From CBFFRJ01 sp963530515 (GTDB lineage: Bacteria; Pseudomonadota; Gammaproteobacteria; Enterobacterales; Enterobacteriaceae), in the NCBI GenBank assembly GCA_963530515.1, contig CAUSEC010000024.1, forward strand, positions 26,517-90,516: 64,000 nucleotides of DNA. Reading direction: 5' to 3'. Numbering within the stretch: position 1 is the stretch's first letter; each line of letters starts with the position of its first letter. Shown piece after piece: positions 1 through 8,871 of this stretch. Made by a program: the position numbers and the translations under genes. The notes under the pieces are model-generated. The model had not been told where the DNA came from. It did no database searches and worked only from the letters and a program-made list of their open reading frames with translations.

Positions 1-825
1 GGGCAGACGGGCGTCAGTGTGATCATTTCTATGCTGGAGCAACATGATGACGCCGCCTGCATGCTGGCCGTGCAGGAGTTACTGGCCCAGCGGGTGGAAG
101 GTCTGGTCATCAACGTGCCGCTGGAGAACGAACGCGCCAGCATGCTGGCGGAGCTGGCCCACCCGGTGCCCACTCTTTTTCTGGATGTCAGCGAAGCGGC
201 AGCGGTCAATAGCCTTATCTTTGATGCCGGGCAGGGGGCGCGGCTTGGGGTCAGCCATTTGCTCGAACAAGGGCATCAGCGTATTGCATTGCTGGGCGGG
301 CCTTCTTCTTCGGTCTCCGCGCGGGCGCGAATGGCTGGCTGGACATCGGCGCTTGATACGGCGGGCCTTGCGCCTTGCGGGTGTGAACACGGTGACTGGA
401 TCGCCGCGTCGGGCTATGAAAAAGGTCATCAGCTTCTGGCGGCAAGCCCCTTGCCGCAGGCCATTCTGGTCGCCAACGATCAAATGGCGCTCGGGGTTAT
501 CCGGGCCTGTGCGGAGAAAGGACTAAGGGTGCCAGGACACATCTCGGTAGTGGGCTATGATGATACTGCCGACAGCGCCTGGTATTCGCCGCCGCTGACG
601 ACTGTTCGCCAGGCCTTTCGCGAGGCGGGAGAGCGCAGCGTGGACTGGCTGCTGGCTCAGCAGTCCGCCAGCGCTGAGCGTGAGTGGCAGATGAGGCTCC
701 CGGTCACTCTGGTGGAGCGGGCGTCGACTTCCCCGGCCACCCATGCAGAGGTAACCGGGGAGAATCTGGCAAGGCAACTGCACGAACTGGCCCAGCTGGC
801 CGCGCAACTCGATCGACGCAATTAG
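1..825 (+). CDS. lacI: Lac repressor, 3' part (5' end outside window)
   Basis: This is the C-terminal 274 residues of a LacI/GalR-family repressor; the reading frame is open to the first base, so the gene begins upstream and the DNA-binding helix-turn-helix is not visible. The periplasmic-binding-protein-like core aligns closely with E. coli LacI (LLAQRV, LFLDVS, VSARARMAGW, LVANDQMALG, ISVVGYDDT, PPLTT). The end carries leucines in heptad spacing (LARQLHELAQLAAQL), matching the LacI tetramerisation helix, so a looping tetramer is likely. It lies 101 bp upstream of lacZ on the same strand, and a lac operator sits between them. Its role as lacZ repressor is inferred from family, position and operator. 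Confidence 0.95.
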   Translation, partial: GQTGVSVIISMLEQHDDAACMLAVQELLAQRVEGLVINVPLENERASMLAELAHPVPTLFLDVSEAAAVNSLIFDAGQGARLGVSHLLEQGHQRIALLGGPSSSVSARARMAGWTSALDTAGLAPCGCEHGDWIAASGYEKGHQLLAASPLPQAILVANDQMALGVIRACAEKGLRVPGHISVVGYDDTADSAWYSPPLTTVRQAFREAGERSVDWLLAQQSASAEREWQMRLPVTLVERASTSPATHAEVTGENLARQLHELAQLAAQLDRRN

Positions 826-828
826 TTT

Positions 829-844
829 TGTGATCCTTTTCGCT
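829..844 (+). promoter_or_regulatory. Probable CRP site of the lac promoter
   Basis: A TGTGA half site is followed by six bases and a degenerate right half (TCGCT against TCACA). The distance from its first base to the -35 hexamer is 33 bp, exactly as in the E. coli lac promoter. The right half is weak, so this is supported mainly by position. Confidence 0.6.
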
Positions 845-861
845 TTCTCTTCTGGCGCTGC

Positions 862-890
862 TTTACTGGGCCAATGAAAAAGCGCATGTT
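862..890 (+). promoter_or_regulatory. lacZ promoter (-35/-10)
   Basis: The -35 is TTTACT (862-867) and the -10 is CATGTT (885-890), separated by 17 bp. They differ from the E. coli lac hexamers TTTACA and TATGTT by one base each. Six bases after the -10 comes the A of the operator at 897, the same spacing as the E. coli lac start point, so transcription probably begins at 897. Confidence 0.75.
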
Positions 891-896
891 ATCTAA

Positions 897-917
897 AATT
901 GTGAGCGCTTCGCAAAA
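897..917 (+). promoter_or_regulatory. lac operator (O1-like)
   Basis: The left half AATTGTGAGC is identical to E. coli O1 and to the ideal symmetric operator. The right half (CTTCGCAAAA) is degenerate, as it also is in E. coli O1. It starts at the predicted transcription start of lacZ. Confidence 0.8.
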
Positions 918-926
918 GAGGTCAAA

Positions 927-3900
927 ATGTCCATTAACGCTTTGAGTACGCTGTTGTCCCGCCGGGACTGGGAAAACCCTGTGATCACCCACTGGCACCG
1001 TCTGGCCGCACATGCGCCTATGCAGAGCTGGCGGGATGTTGTTGCTGCCCGTGACGACAGCGCCACGCTCTCCCGGCGGTTGCTCAATGGCGAATGGCAG
1101 TTCCGCTTTTTTGAGGCGCCAGAACAGGTACCGGCAAGCTGGATTGACAGCGACTGCGCGGATTCTGTGAGCATGCCGGTGCCTTCAAACTGGCAGATGC
1201 AGGGTTTTGATACGCCAATTTATACCAACGTGACCTACCCGATCCCGGTCAATCCGCCGTTCGTGCCGCAAAATAACCCTACGGGTTGTTACTCGCTCAC
1301 ATTTGAGTTGGATGCGGACTGGCTGGCCAGTGGTCAGACGCGGATCGTTTTTGATGGCGTCAACTCCGCTTTCTACCTCTGGTGCAACGGGGCATGGATC
1401 GGCTATTCGCAGGACAGCCGCCTGCCTGCTGAGTTCGATCTTAGCGCAGTGCTGCAACCGGGCACTAACCGACTGGCGGTAATGGTGCTGCGCTGGTGCG
1501 ACGGCAGCTATCTGGAAGACCAGGATATGTGGCGCATGAGCGGGATTTTCCGCGACGTCTCTCTGTTGCATAAGCCGCAGGCGCAGATTGCGGACTTCCA
1601 CCATGTCACCCATCTCAACGCGGAATTTAATCATGCTCTGTTGCAGGTTGATGCCAGCCTTGCCGGTGATTACGCCGACTGTGAGGTGGTCTTTGCCCTG
1701 TGGCAGGGTGAGGCAAAAATCGCCGAGGCTCGTCAGACGCCCGGCAGTGAGACGGTTGATGAACGCGGGGCCTGGGCTGAACGCCTGAGCGTGGCGATGC
1801 CGGTTGAAAATCCGCGGTTGTGGAGCGCGGAAACGCCGAATCTGTATCGCTTAACGGTCGCGCTGTACAACAAAGGCGGGCAACTGCTGGAAGTGGAAGC
1901 CTGCGACGTCGGCTTCCGTGAAGTAGAAATCAGCAACGGCCTGCTTAAGCTCAACGGTAAACTACTGTTAATTCGCGGCACCAATCGCCACGAGCATCAT
2001 CCGCAGAACGGTCAGGTGGTGGACGAAGCCACCATGCGCCTCGATATTGAGCTGATGAAACAGCACAACTTCAACGCCGTGCGCTGCTCGCACTATCCTA
2101 ACCATCCGCTGTGGTATCGCCTGTGCGACCAGTACGGTTTGTACGTGGTGGACGAAGCCAATATCGAAACTCACGGCATGGTGCCGATGAGCCGTTTGTC
2201 TGACGATCCGCAGTGGCTGCCGGCCATGAGCGAGCGCGTGACCCGCATGGTGCAGCGTGACCGCAACCATCCGTCAATCATTATCTGGTCGCTGGGGAAC
2301 GAATCGGGCCACGGCGCCAGCCACGATGCGCTCTACCGCTGGGTGAAAACCACCGATCCAACGCGTCCGGTGCAGTATGAAGGCGGCGGGGCGAACACGG
2401 CAGCGACCGATATCATTTGCCCGATGTACGCCCGTGTCGATCAGGATCAGCCTTTCCCGGCGGTGCCGAAATGGTCCATTAAAAAATGGGTCGGTCTGCC
2501 TGACGAAACGCGTCCGCTGATCCTGTGTGAATATGCTCATGCGATGGGTAACAGCTTTGGTGGATTCGCAAAATACTGGCAGGCGTTCCGCGCGTATCCG
2601 CGCCTGCAGGGTGGTTTTGTCTGGGACTGGGTCGATCAGGCGCTGACCAAAACCGACGAAAACGGCGAGTCCTTCTGGGCTTACGGCGGGGACTTTGGCG
2701 ACACGCCAAACGACAGGCAGTTTTGCATGAACGGGCTGGTCTTCCCGGACAGAACCCCGCATCCGGCGCTGTATGAAGCCCAGCGCGCGCAGCAATTTTT
2801 CCAGTTCGCACTGGTGAGCACCTCGCCACTGGTGATTGAGGTGACCAGCGAATTCCTGTTCCGCGATACCGATAACGAAACCCTGCACTGGTCGATTGCG
2901 CGCGATGGCGACACCCTCGCGCAGGGTGAGGTGGTGCTGGCGATTCCAGCCCAGGGCACGCAGCGCATCACGCTCAGCGCCCCAACACTTGCCGCCGCAC
3001 CAGGTGAAGTCTGGCTGAATGTGGATGTGTATCAGCGCGAGGCCACGCCCTGGTCGCCAGCGCACCATCTTTGCGCCTGGGATCAGTGGTCTTTGCCCGC
3101 CCCGCTGTTTGTGGCTCCTGCGACTGAGGCGATCAGCCGCCCGGCACTGACCGTTGATAACGACAGCTTTGTGATTGAACAGGCAAACCAGCGCTGGGCG
3201 TTCTCGCGCCAGAGTGGGCATTTGACCCAATGGTGGCGCAACGGGCAGCCGACGCTGCTCTCGCCGGTTATCGACAACTTTACCCGTGCCCCGCTGGACA
3301 ACGACATCGGCGTGAGCGAAGCGACCCGCATCGATCCGAATGCATGGGTGGAGCGCTGGAAAGCCGCTGGCATGTATGAACTGACGCCTCAGCTGTTGCA
3401 GTGTGAGGTGCAGGAAAATGCCTGCGACGTCACAGTCATCACTCGTCATGGCTGGCAGCACAACGGCAAAACGTTGTTTATCAGCCAGAAATGGTGGCGT
3501 ACGGGCGCAGACGGCACGCTGCAGGTTGAAGTCGATGTGCAGGTCGCGGCAGACGTTCCGCCACCGGCGCGTATCGGCCTGCATTGCCAGCTGGCAGAGG
3601 TGCACCCGCAGGCGACGTGGCTGGGCCTCGGGCCGCACGAAAACTACCCGGATCGCAAGCTGGCCGCCCGCCAGGGTCTTTGGACGCAAAGCCTTTCCCA
3701 ACTGCATACACCCTATATTTTCCCGAGCGAAAACGGGCTGCGCTGCGACACCCGTGCGTTACGTTACGGTGCGCACCAGCTAAATGGCCGGTTCCACTTC
3801 TCGTTAAGTCGCTACAGCCAGCAGCAGCTCAACGAGACGAGCCATCACCATTTACTGCGGGAAGAAGACGGGTGCTGGTTGCAGCTCGACGCGTTTCATA

Positions 3901-4001
3901 TGGGCCTCGGTGGCGATGACTCATGGAGTCCAAGCGTGTCACCGGAGTTTGTACTGAGCGACAAGACCCTGCGTTACGCCTTCCTCTGGTCTCAGGACTA
4001 A
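927..4001 (+). CDS. lacZ: Beta-galactosidase
   Basis: This cytoplasmic enzyme hydrolyses lactose to glucose and galactose and forms allolactose. The protein is 1024 residues, the same as E. coli LacZ, and aligns along its whole length. The acid/base glutamate is in GNESGHG (Glu459) and the nucleophile is in LCEYAHAMGNS (Glu535); both are intact, as is the N-terminal alpha region (LSRRDWENPVITHWHRL). The ATG at 927 follows AGAGG. No lacY permease or lacA follows: the next gene, 62 bp on, is ybaA. If lactose is used, the permease must be encoded elsewhere, possibly upstream of this window. Confidence 0.98.
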   Translation: MSINALSTLLSRRDWENPVITHWHRLAAHAPMQSWRDVVAARDDSATLSRRLLNGEWQFRFFEAPEQVPASWIDSDCADSVSMPVPSNWQMQGFDTPIYTNVTYPIPVNPPFVPQNNPTGCYSLTFELDADWLASGQTRIVFDGVNSAFYLWCNGAWIGYSQDSRLPAEFDLSAVLQPGTNRLAVMVLRWCDGSYLEDQDMWRMSGIFRDVSLLHKPQAQIADFHHVTHLNAEFNHALLQVDASLAGDYADCEVVFALWQGEAKIAEARQTPGSETVDERGAWAERLSVAMPVENPRLWSAETPNLYRLTVALYNKGGQLLEVEACDVGFREVEISNGLLKLNGKLLLIRGTNRHEHHPQNGQVVDEATMRLDIELMKQHNFNAVRCSHYPNHPLWYRLCDQYGLYVVDEANIETHGMVPMSRLSDDPQWLPAMSERVTRMVQRDRNHPSIIIWSLGNESGHGASHDALYRWVKTTDPTRPVQYEGGGANTAATDIICPMYARVDQDQPFPAVPKWSIKKWVGLPDETRPLILCEYAHAMGNSFGGFAKYWQAFRAYPRLQGGFVWDWVDQALTKTDENGESFWAYGGDFGDTPNDRQFCMNGLVFPDRTPHPALYEAQRAQQFFQFALVSTSPLVIEVTSEFLFRDTDNETLHWSIARDGDTLAQGEVVLAIPAQGTQRITLSAPTLAAAPGEVWLNVDVYQREATPWSPAHHLCAWDQWSLPAPLFVAPATEAISRPALTVDNDSFVIEQANQRWAFSRQSGHLTQWWRNGQPTLLSPVIDNFTRAPLDNDIGVSEATRIDPNAWVERWKAAGMYELTPQLLQCEVQENACDVTVITRHGWQHNGKTLFISQKWWRTGADGTLQVEVDVQVAADVPPPARIGLHCQLAEVHPQATWLGLGPHENYPDRKLAARQGLWTQSLSQLHTPYIFPSENGLRCDTRALRYGAHQLNGRFHFSLSRYSQQQLNETSHHHLLREEDGCWLQLDAFHMGLGGDDSWSPSVSPEFVLSDKTLRYAFLWSQD

Positions 4002-4016
4002 ACTTAATCCGTCAGG

Positions 4017-4040
4017 CGCGGCGGGAATCCTCTCGCCGCG
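4017..4040 (+). other. Hairpin between lacZ and ybaA
   Basis: A 7-bp GC-only stem (CGCGGCG/CGCCGCG) with a 10-base loop lies just after lacZ. It has no T-tract, so it may protect the lacZ mRNA end or attenuate read-through rather than act as a strong intrinsic terminator. Confidence 0.45.
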
Positions 4041-4063
4041 TAGCTCACTTCGGAGGCTTTCTC

Positions 4064-4417
4064 ATGAAGTATGTCGATGGGTTTGTAGTGGCGGTACCGG
4101 CAGATAAAAAGGAGGCGTATTTGCAACTGGCGGCGAAGGCCGCGCCACTGTTCAAAGAGTTTGGTGCCACGCGGGTGGTGGAATGCTGGGCGGACGATGT
4201 GCCCTCAGGCAATATCACCGATTTTCGCATGGCGGTAAAAGCCGAAGACCACGAAGAAGTGGTCTTCAGCTGGATTGAGTACCCCTCGAAAGAGGTGCGC
4301 GATGCCGCCAATCAGAAGATGATGTCCGATCCCCGGATGCGGGAGATGGGCGATGCGATGCCCTTTGACGGCAAGCGCATGATCTACGGCGGCTTTGCAC
4401 CGATCCTCGATGAGTAA
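4064..4417 (+). CDS. ybaA: DUF1428 family protein YbaA
   Basis: The 117-residue product matches E. coli YbaA from the first residue (MKYVDGFVVAVPADKK) to the last (YGGF...DE), including ECWADDVP and MPFDGKRMIYGGF. It is a small ferredoxin-like alpha/beta cytoplasmic protein of the DUF1428 family whose function is unknown. The ATG at 4064 follows CGGAGG and gives the family length; the frame is open further upstream into lacZ but those starts are not credible. In E. coli this gene borders pdeB; here a flavin reductase gene lies between them. Confidence 0.93.
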   Translation: MKYVDGFVVAVPADKKEAYLQLAAKAAPLFKEFGATRVVECWADDVPSGNITDFRMAVKAEDHEEVVFSWIEYPSKEVRDAANQKMMSDPRMREMGDAMPFDGKRMIYGGFAPILDE

Positions 4418-4425
4418 CGGGTCGC

Positions 4426-4974
4426 TCAGGACACTTTAGTAAACAGCTTTCTGCGATCGATGCGATCGCCATCGGTACGGAAAATGCCTCCGCCGGTGTA
4501 GTGCAGGGTTTGCGGCCACACCGGTTGCGGCTTAACGCGTGCGGCAACCACTTCGAAAATAAAAAAGTTATAGCTCTCGACCATCGCATCATCGTAGAGT
4601 CGGCATTCAAAATTGCCGTGGCACTCGGCGATGGACGGTGCGCTGACCTGCTCGCTTTTTTCGGCTGTCAGATCAAAAGCTGCAAACTTATCGCACTCAT
4701 CGCCATCGCAGTTTCCAATGCCCGCCACCGCATCCGCCAGGCTGGCGTCCGGTAAATTAATCACGCATTCCCCGCTTTGCCGGATACGCTCAAAGCTCAG
4801 GTTACCGGCTGAAATCATGCAGCCGACCAGCGACGGTGTAAACGCCAGAATCGTATGCCACCCCAGCGTCATAATGTTGTTTTTGCCCTGCCAGCGGCTG
4901 CTTATCAGCACCACCGGGCCCGGCTCTAACCAGTGGCGCACATCTTCCAGTGGCCAGGATTTTTTATTCATCAT
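4426..4974 (-). CDS. Flavin reductase family protein
   Basis: About 183 residues with the flavin reductase-like FMN-binding split-barrel fold (PGPVVLISSRWQGKNNIMTLGWHTILAF near the N-terminus, then GNLSFERI and the INLPD strand). Such proteins bind FMN and either reduce flavin or act as small flavoenzymes; the substrate cannot be told from sequence. Two adjacent ATGs (4974 and 4971) follow a GGGGG run, and a GTG lies at 4983. The ATG pair is preferred. It ends 8 bp from the end of convergent ybaA and lies 39 bp downstream of pdeB on the same strand. E. coli K-12 has no gene here, so it is a lineage-specific insertion or retention. Confidence 0.8.
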   Translation of the reverse strand: MMNKKSWPLEDVRHWLEPGPVVLISSRWQGKNNIMTLGWHTILAFTPSLVGCMISAGNLSFERIRQSGECVINLPDASLADAVAGIGNCDGDECDKFAAFDLTAEKSEQVSAPSIAECHGNFECRLYDDAMVESYNFFIFEVVAARVKPQPVWPQTLHYTGGGIFRTDGDRIDRRKLFTKVS

Positions 4975-5013
4975 TGCCCCCACGTCTGTTTGCCTGTTTA
5001 AAAGGTAGCAAAC

Positions 5014-6576
5014 TCAGGGAGCGTCGAGGTTTTTATCCGCCCAGGCAATGAAGACCTCTTTGGGTAGCGCCTTGCTGTAAAGCCAGCCCTGCCCGTATTG
5101 CACGCCATGCTCATAAAGCCAGGCCTGCTGGCGCTCGGTTTCAATGCCCTCGGCGACCATTGCCAGCTTCAGGGCTTTGGCCATTTCGACGATATGCGTG
5201 GTCATGTTTTTATATTCCAGCGCATCAACAAAGGATTTGTCGATTTTAATGATGTCGACATCCAGATTTTGCAGGTAGCTGAGGCTGGAATAGCCGGTGC
5301 CAAAATCGTCGATATAGATGGCGTGCCCGGCGGCGCGCAGGGCAGAAATCGTCGGGGTGCTGGTGGCCGGATCGGCAAAGCCACGTTCGGTCACTTCCAG
5401 GGCAATTTGTGATGCAGAAAGCTGCCACTGCGTCAGTAGCTTGTGGATCTGACTCGGGACCGTTGAGCTCACTAAATCAGAGGGTTCGAGGTTAATCGAC
5501 ACGTGCTGATGGGGGTGGGCTTTTAACCACGCGCCCATATCCTCGAACACTTTTTCGATGATCAGTTTGGTCAGTTGCGGCATCAGGCCGGTTTGCGCGG
5601 CGAGCGGGATAAAGGTATCGGGGGCGAGGAACCCACCGTCGCGTTGCCGCCAGCGTACCAGCGCTTCTGCACCCACGATTTTACCGTCTCCAAGCGAGAC
5701 CACCGGCTGGTAGAACATCTCAATTTCCCGCGCCCGAATCGCGTCCAGCAGCCGGTAGCTGGGGGACTGTAAACGGCGCAAAATCCGAATCAGGAAAAAG
5801 GCGATGACCAGGCTCAGCAGCAATCCCACCGGCAGCCAGATAGCCAGCAATCGCAGCCAGCTGGTTTCTAGCGGGCTCAGCGAAGCCCAGGTGATAATCG
5901 CGATCCCCATTTCCGGCACCGGCGTAATATTCCATGCGGCATTGTGCGCCTGAAGAAGAACCGGGTGCTGTGCGTTGAGTTGACGCAGCACGTCGGCTGG
6001 CGGTGCTTTGCTGTTACTGGTGATCACGCGCCCGGATTTGATCCCAATCATGGCTATGTTAATCGGCCACGAGCCGGATGAAAGCACGTCTATAAATGAC
6101 TGAGGATCGGTCATGACAATGTGGCGTTCGGTACCGATGGCGACCATATAATGCGCCAGTCCCAGTTCATTATGGCTGGTGAGCCAGGCACGGAACCCGT
6201 CGGCAGACACCCGTTCCGGTGGTGGATATGCCTTCGCTTCGCTGTCACTTTCCAGCGAGGAACACTCGGGTACGTTGTGATTGAGATAAATCACTTCCTG
6301 CACGTAGCGGAAAGTATACGAGGCCTGGCGCATGACCAGCAGGTGTTCCGGGCTACAGGGCTCACCTGAGAATGCATCGAGTTGGCGCAGCGCCGTTTTG
6401 CCCTGATCGACCACTTTTACCGCACGCATTCTCACCAGTCTTGAGAACGTGTCCAGCTCGTTCATAAATGTCTCTTCTGCCTGGCGATGAGAGAGCCAAA
6501 TGCTCAGCGCCACGGGCAAGAGAACGGCGAAAAGTAGCACACCTGTAATAACGCTAACCAATCGTCGGTTTGTCAT
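5014..6576 (-). CDS. pdeB: Cyclic-di-GMP phosphodiesterase PdeB (CSS-EAL)
   Basis: This inner-membrane enzyme degrades c-di-GMP. It has a first membrane segment near residues 10-30, a periplasmic CSS-motif domain with Cys74 and CSS at 105-107, a second membrane segment near 243-263, and a cytoplasmic EAL domain. In the EAL domain the motif appears as GAEALVRW, and the metal and substrate motifs NLEPSDL, IDDFGTGYSSL, IKIDKSFV and EGIET are all present, so it should be active. In the family the periplasmic cysteines respond to the DsbA/DsbB redox system. The ATG at 6576 is chosen because it aligns with E. coli PdeB (YlaB); the frame extends two codons to a TTG. Confidence 0.93.
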   Translation of the reverse strand: MTNRRLVSVITGVLLFAVLLPVALSIWLSHRQAEETFMNELDTFSRLVRMRAVKVVDQGKTALRQLDAFSGEPCSPEHLLVMRQASYTFRYVQEVIYLNHNVPECSSLESDSEAKAYPPPERVSADGFRAWLTSHNELGLAHYMVAIGTERHIVMTDPQSFIDVLSSGSWPINIAMIGIKSGRVITSNSKAPPADVLRQLNAQHPVLLQAHNAAWNITPVPEMGIAIITWASLSPLETSWLRLLAIWLPVGLLLSLVIAFFLIRILRRLQSPSYRLLDAIRAREIEMFYQPVVSLGDGKIVGAEALVRWRQRDGGFLAPDTFIPLAAQTGLMPQLTKLIIEKVFEDMGAWLKAHPHQHVSINLEPSDLVSSTVPSQIHKLLTQWQLSASQIALEVTERGFADPATSTPTISALRAAGHAIYIDDFGTGYSSLSYLQNLDVDIIKIDKSFVDALEYKNMTTHIVEMAKALKLAMVAEGIETERQQAWLYEHGVQYGQGWLYSKALPKEVFIAWADKNLDAP

Positions 6577-6674
6577 GATCAAAAATCCCTGTTTGATACT
6601 GAGAAACGTGCGTATTTGAAATCAACAAATGTTATAACACGCGACATTGATTGATTTCTTTCAGGAAGTGAGGG

Positions 6675-7391
6675 ATGAAGAAAAAAGAATTCGTAACCCA
6701 GGATCTCCTTAGCAAAATTTATCAATTCAGTGATTCTGGCCCACGAAAACTCCCTCCTGAAAGACAACTTGCCGACGAATACGGGGTTTCCCGTTTTACC
6801 GTGCGTCAGGCGATAGAAAAGCTGGCCAGTATTGGTGTGGTGCGCATCGTACAGGGCTCGGGCGCGTGGATAAACGAACAGGCGCGCAGCAACCCGCTGG
6901 TCTACAACTCCATCACCGAAAAACGCTTCGATCAGATCCGTTTTCGCATGATCAGTCTGCATAAAAAGCGCCCGGACAGGGATGAACAACAAATTTTTGG
7001 TCTGAGCGAAGAGAGCTTTATCTGGCAATTTTGCCGCCTGCGTTTTGTGGATGAAGAGGCGGTACAGATTGAAATCTCCCGCATGCCTGTAGAAGGTTTT
7101 GCCGATCTCAATCAGCAGGTGATTGAAAGCTCATTGCAGCAGTATGTGCTGGGGAAGGGATACCCGATTTCCCACATGCTGACGACCTATCGGGCGGTCT
7201 CGGTCAGCCGCGAGCAGGCGGTGCTGCTGGGCTGCAAAAAGGGCAGCCCGGCGATGCACATCAGCAATCGTGGCATCCTGGAAGGAGGACGGGTGTATGA
7301 AATCAGCGACATCATCGACATTAATTACACCTGTACGTACGTCATCCCCCATAACCGGCAGAACCTGGCGTTCCGCAAAGGCGAGCAGTGA
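6675..7391 (+). CDS. GntR/HutC-family transcriptional regulator
   Basis: A 238-residue regulator with an N-terminal winged helix (PPERQLADEYGVSRFTVRQAIEKLASIGVVRIVQGSGAWI, about residues 27-70) and a C-terminal UTRA ligand-binding domain (about 85-230). HutC-type members sense sugars, sugar acids or amino-acid derivatives. The start follows GAGGG. It is divergent from pdeB (98 bp apart) and convergent with the ManD-type dehydratase, whose stop is one base away. Its likely targets are that dehydratase and the PTS gene beyond, but this is inference. No matching operator repeat was established by eye. Confidence 0.85.
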   Translation: MKKKEFVTQDLLSKIYQFSDSGPRKLPPERQLADEYGVSRFTVRQAIEKLASIGVVRIVQGSGAWINEQARSNPLVYNSITEKRFDQIRFRMISLHKKRPDRDEQQIFGLSEESFIWQFCRLRFVDEEAVQIEISRMPVEGFADLNQQVIESSLQQYVLGKGYPISHMLTTYRAVSVSREQAVLLGCKKGSPAMHISNRGILEGGRVYEISDIIDINYTCTYVIPHNRQNLAFRKGEQ

Positions 7392-7392
7392 A

Positions 7393-8592
7393 TTACGGTG
7401 TGTGAATTGTCCCGTCCGGTAAGCGGCTTTGCGTCCACTCATGCGGGCGATACAGCACCGGGTAGCGCACGCCCTCTTCTTCATTGAATGTCACCCCAAT
7501 GCCCGGCGTTTGCGTCGGGTACACAAACCCCTCTTTGACCACCGGTGCGCCAGGGAAGACCGCGTCGGTTGCGGCAGATCGCGGGATGTACTCCTGAATG
7601 GCGGCATTGTGCAGGTGAATATTCAAATGGGTATTTACCGCCACGCCAATGGGGGTCATGTCGCCAGGGCCATGCCATGCGAGGCGAACACCAAAGGCCT
7701 GGCACAGCACCGCCAGTTTGAGCGCCGGGGTGATGCCGCCAATCTGTGAAATATGGCAGCGAATAAAATCGATGCGGCGATTCACAATCAGGTCGTGCCA
7801 TTCAGCCGGGTTATTAAAGAGCTCCCCCATCGCCAGCGGCGCGCTGCTGTGCTGGCGGACGTGCTCAAACCAGCCGCTCTGCGCAGGCGGCAGAATATCT
7901 TCAATGAAATAGGGCTGATACGGCTCAAGCTGTTTTGCCAGTTGTACCGCCTGTTGAGGGAACAGCCGTTCGTGCACATCGTGCAGAATCTGCAGGCCGT
8001 AGCCATATTTTTCCCGCAGGGCTTTGAACATCGCCACGGTGTTATTCATGTACTCTTGCTGGTCGAAGTACGCCCCCGGCGTGGGGTTATCCGGCGTATG
8101 AAGCTGCTCCGGCGTGCCACCGTAAAAGCCCAGCTGGCAGCGAATGTGGCGATAGCCCTGCTCGCGAAGACGGTCAACGCTTGCGAACAGTTCTTCCAGC
8201 GTTTCACCGCTGGCGTGGCTGTAAGCCGGGATGGCATTGCGTGATTGCCCGCCGAGCAGCTGATAGAGCGGCATGCCCGCCAGCTGGCCTTTGATATCCC
8301 AGAGCGCCATGTCCACGCCCGAGATGGCGTTGTTCATCACCGGGCCGTTTCGCCAGTATGCGTTGACGTTCATCATCTGCCACAGATCTTCGATGTGGTT
8401 CGCATCGCGCCCTGTCAGCAGTGGCTTCAGGTACTCATCCACCAGGGTTTTCACCGCCAGCGGTCGCTGCTGGAAGGTGGCACAACCGTGGCCGATGATG
8501 CCCTTATCCGTGGTAACGCGGACGGTCACCAGATTGTGCCTGTCCGGGCGGGTGATAAAACATTCGACATTTTGAATCAGCGTTGGCGTCAC
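7393..8592 (-). CDS. ManD-type sugar-acid dehydratase (enolase superfamily)
   Basis: A 399-residue mandelate racemase/enolase-superfamily protein of the D-mannonate dehydratase (ManD/RspA-like) group. Expected metal ligands are Asp205 (ILHDVHER), Glu231 (FIEDILPP) and Glu257 (MGELFNN), with the catalytic His207 next to the first ligand and His307 in AWHGPGD. Members dehydrate D-mannonate and/or D-gluconate to 2-keto-3-deoxy-gluconate, some very slowly, so the true substrate is uncertain. The GTG at 8592 is chosen because AAGGAG lies seven bases upstream; a TTG six codons earlier has no ribosome site. It is divergent from a PTS EIIBC gene and next to a GntR regulator, suggesting one uptake and catabolism unit. 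Confidence 0.88.
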   Translation of the reverse strand: MTPTLIQNVECFITRPDRHNLVTVRVTTDKGIIGHGCATFQQRPLAVKTLVDEYLKPLLTGRDANHIEDLWQMMNVNAYWRNGPVMNNAISGVDMALWDIKGQLAGMPLYQLLGGQSRNAIPAYSHASGETLEELFASVDRLREQGYRHIRCQLGFYGGTPEQLHTPDNPTPGAYFDQQEYMNNTVAMFKALREKYGYGLQILHDVHERLFPQQAVQLAKQLEPYQPYFIEDILPPAQSGWFEHVRQHSSAPLAMGELFNNPAEWHDLIVNRRIDFIRCHISQIGGITPALKLAVLCQAFGVRLAWHGPGDMTPIGVAVNTHLNIHLHNAAIQEYIPRSAATDAVFPGAPVVKEGFVYPTQTPGIGVTFNEEEGVRYPVLYRPHEWTQSRLPDGTIHTP

Positions 8593-8773
8593 GGGGAGAC
8601 TCCTTAACAACGAGGTGATGAGCCAGAATGGTTATTATCTTCCCCTTAATTTTCGCTCAAGGTAAACCCTTTTTTAATATAAATATTTTGGTCAGTTATT
8701 TGATGTGTTTTTAATTAAAAACCGTACCAATTGTGCATTGACTGAGGTTTTTTTTGGTTTATAGATGGCGATT

Positions 8774-8789
8774 TGTGATGTGTTTCATG
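8774..8789 (+). promoter_or_regulatory. Possible CRP site upstream of PTS gene
   Basis: TGTGA, six bases, then TCATG form a plausible CRP site in the AT-rich 279-bp gap between the divergent dehydratase and PTS genes. The right half is imperfect. Catabolite control would be expected for a PTS sugar operon, but this is a weak call. Confidence 0.35.
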
Positions 8790-8871
8790 TTTTATTGGTT
8801 TGTTTTGTTATTTTTCTTTCTTTACTCTTTAAGGCAAGTATTAAAACGACAATATTCCTGCAGGAGCTTTT

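Noticed and set aside
2274..3707. Long open frame of 477 codons antisense to lacZ
   Set aside because: It is the mirror of a GC-rich coding frame, with no recognisable protein features or ribosome site.
4002..4063. 4.5S RNA gene ffs, expected beside ybaA in E. coli
   Set aside because: The gap is only 62 bp, too short for the 114-nt RNA, and none of its conserved sequence is seen. It is probably upstream of lacI.
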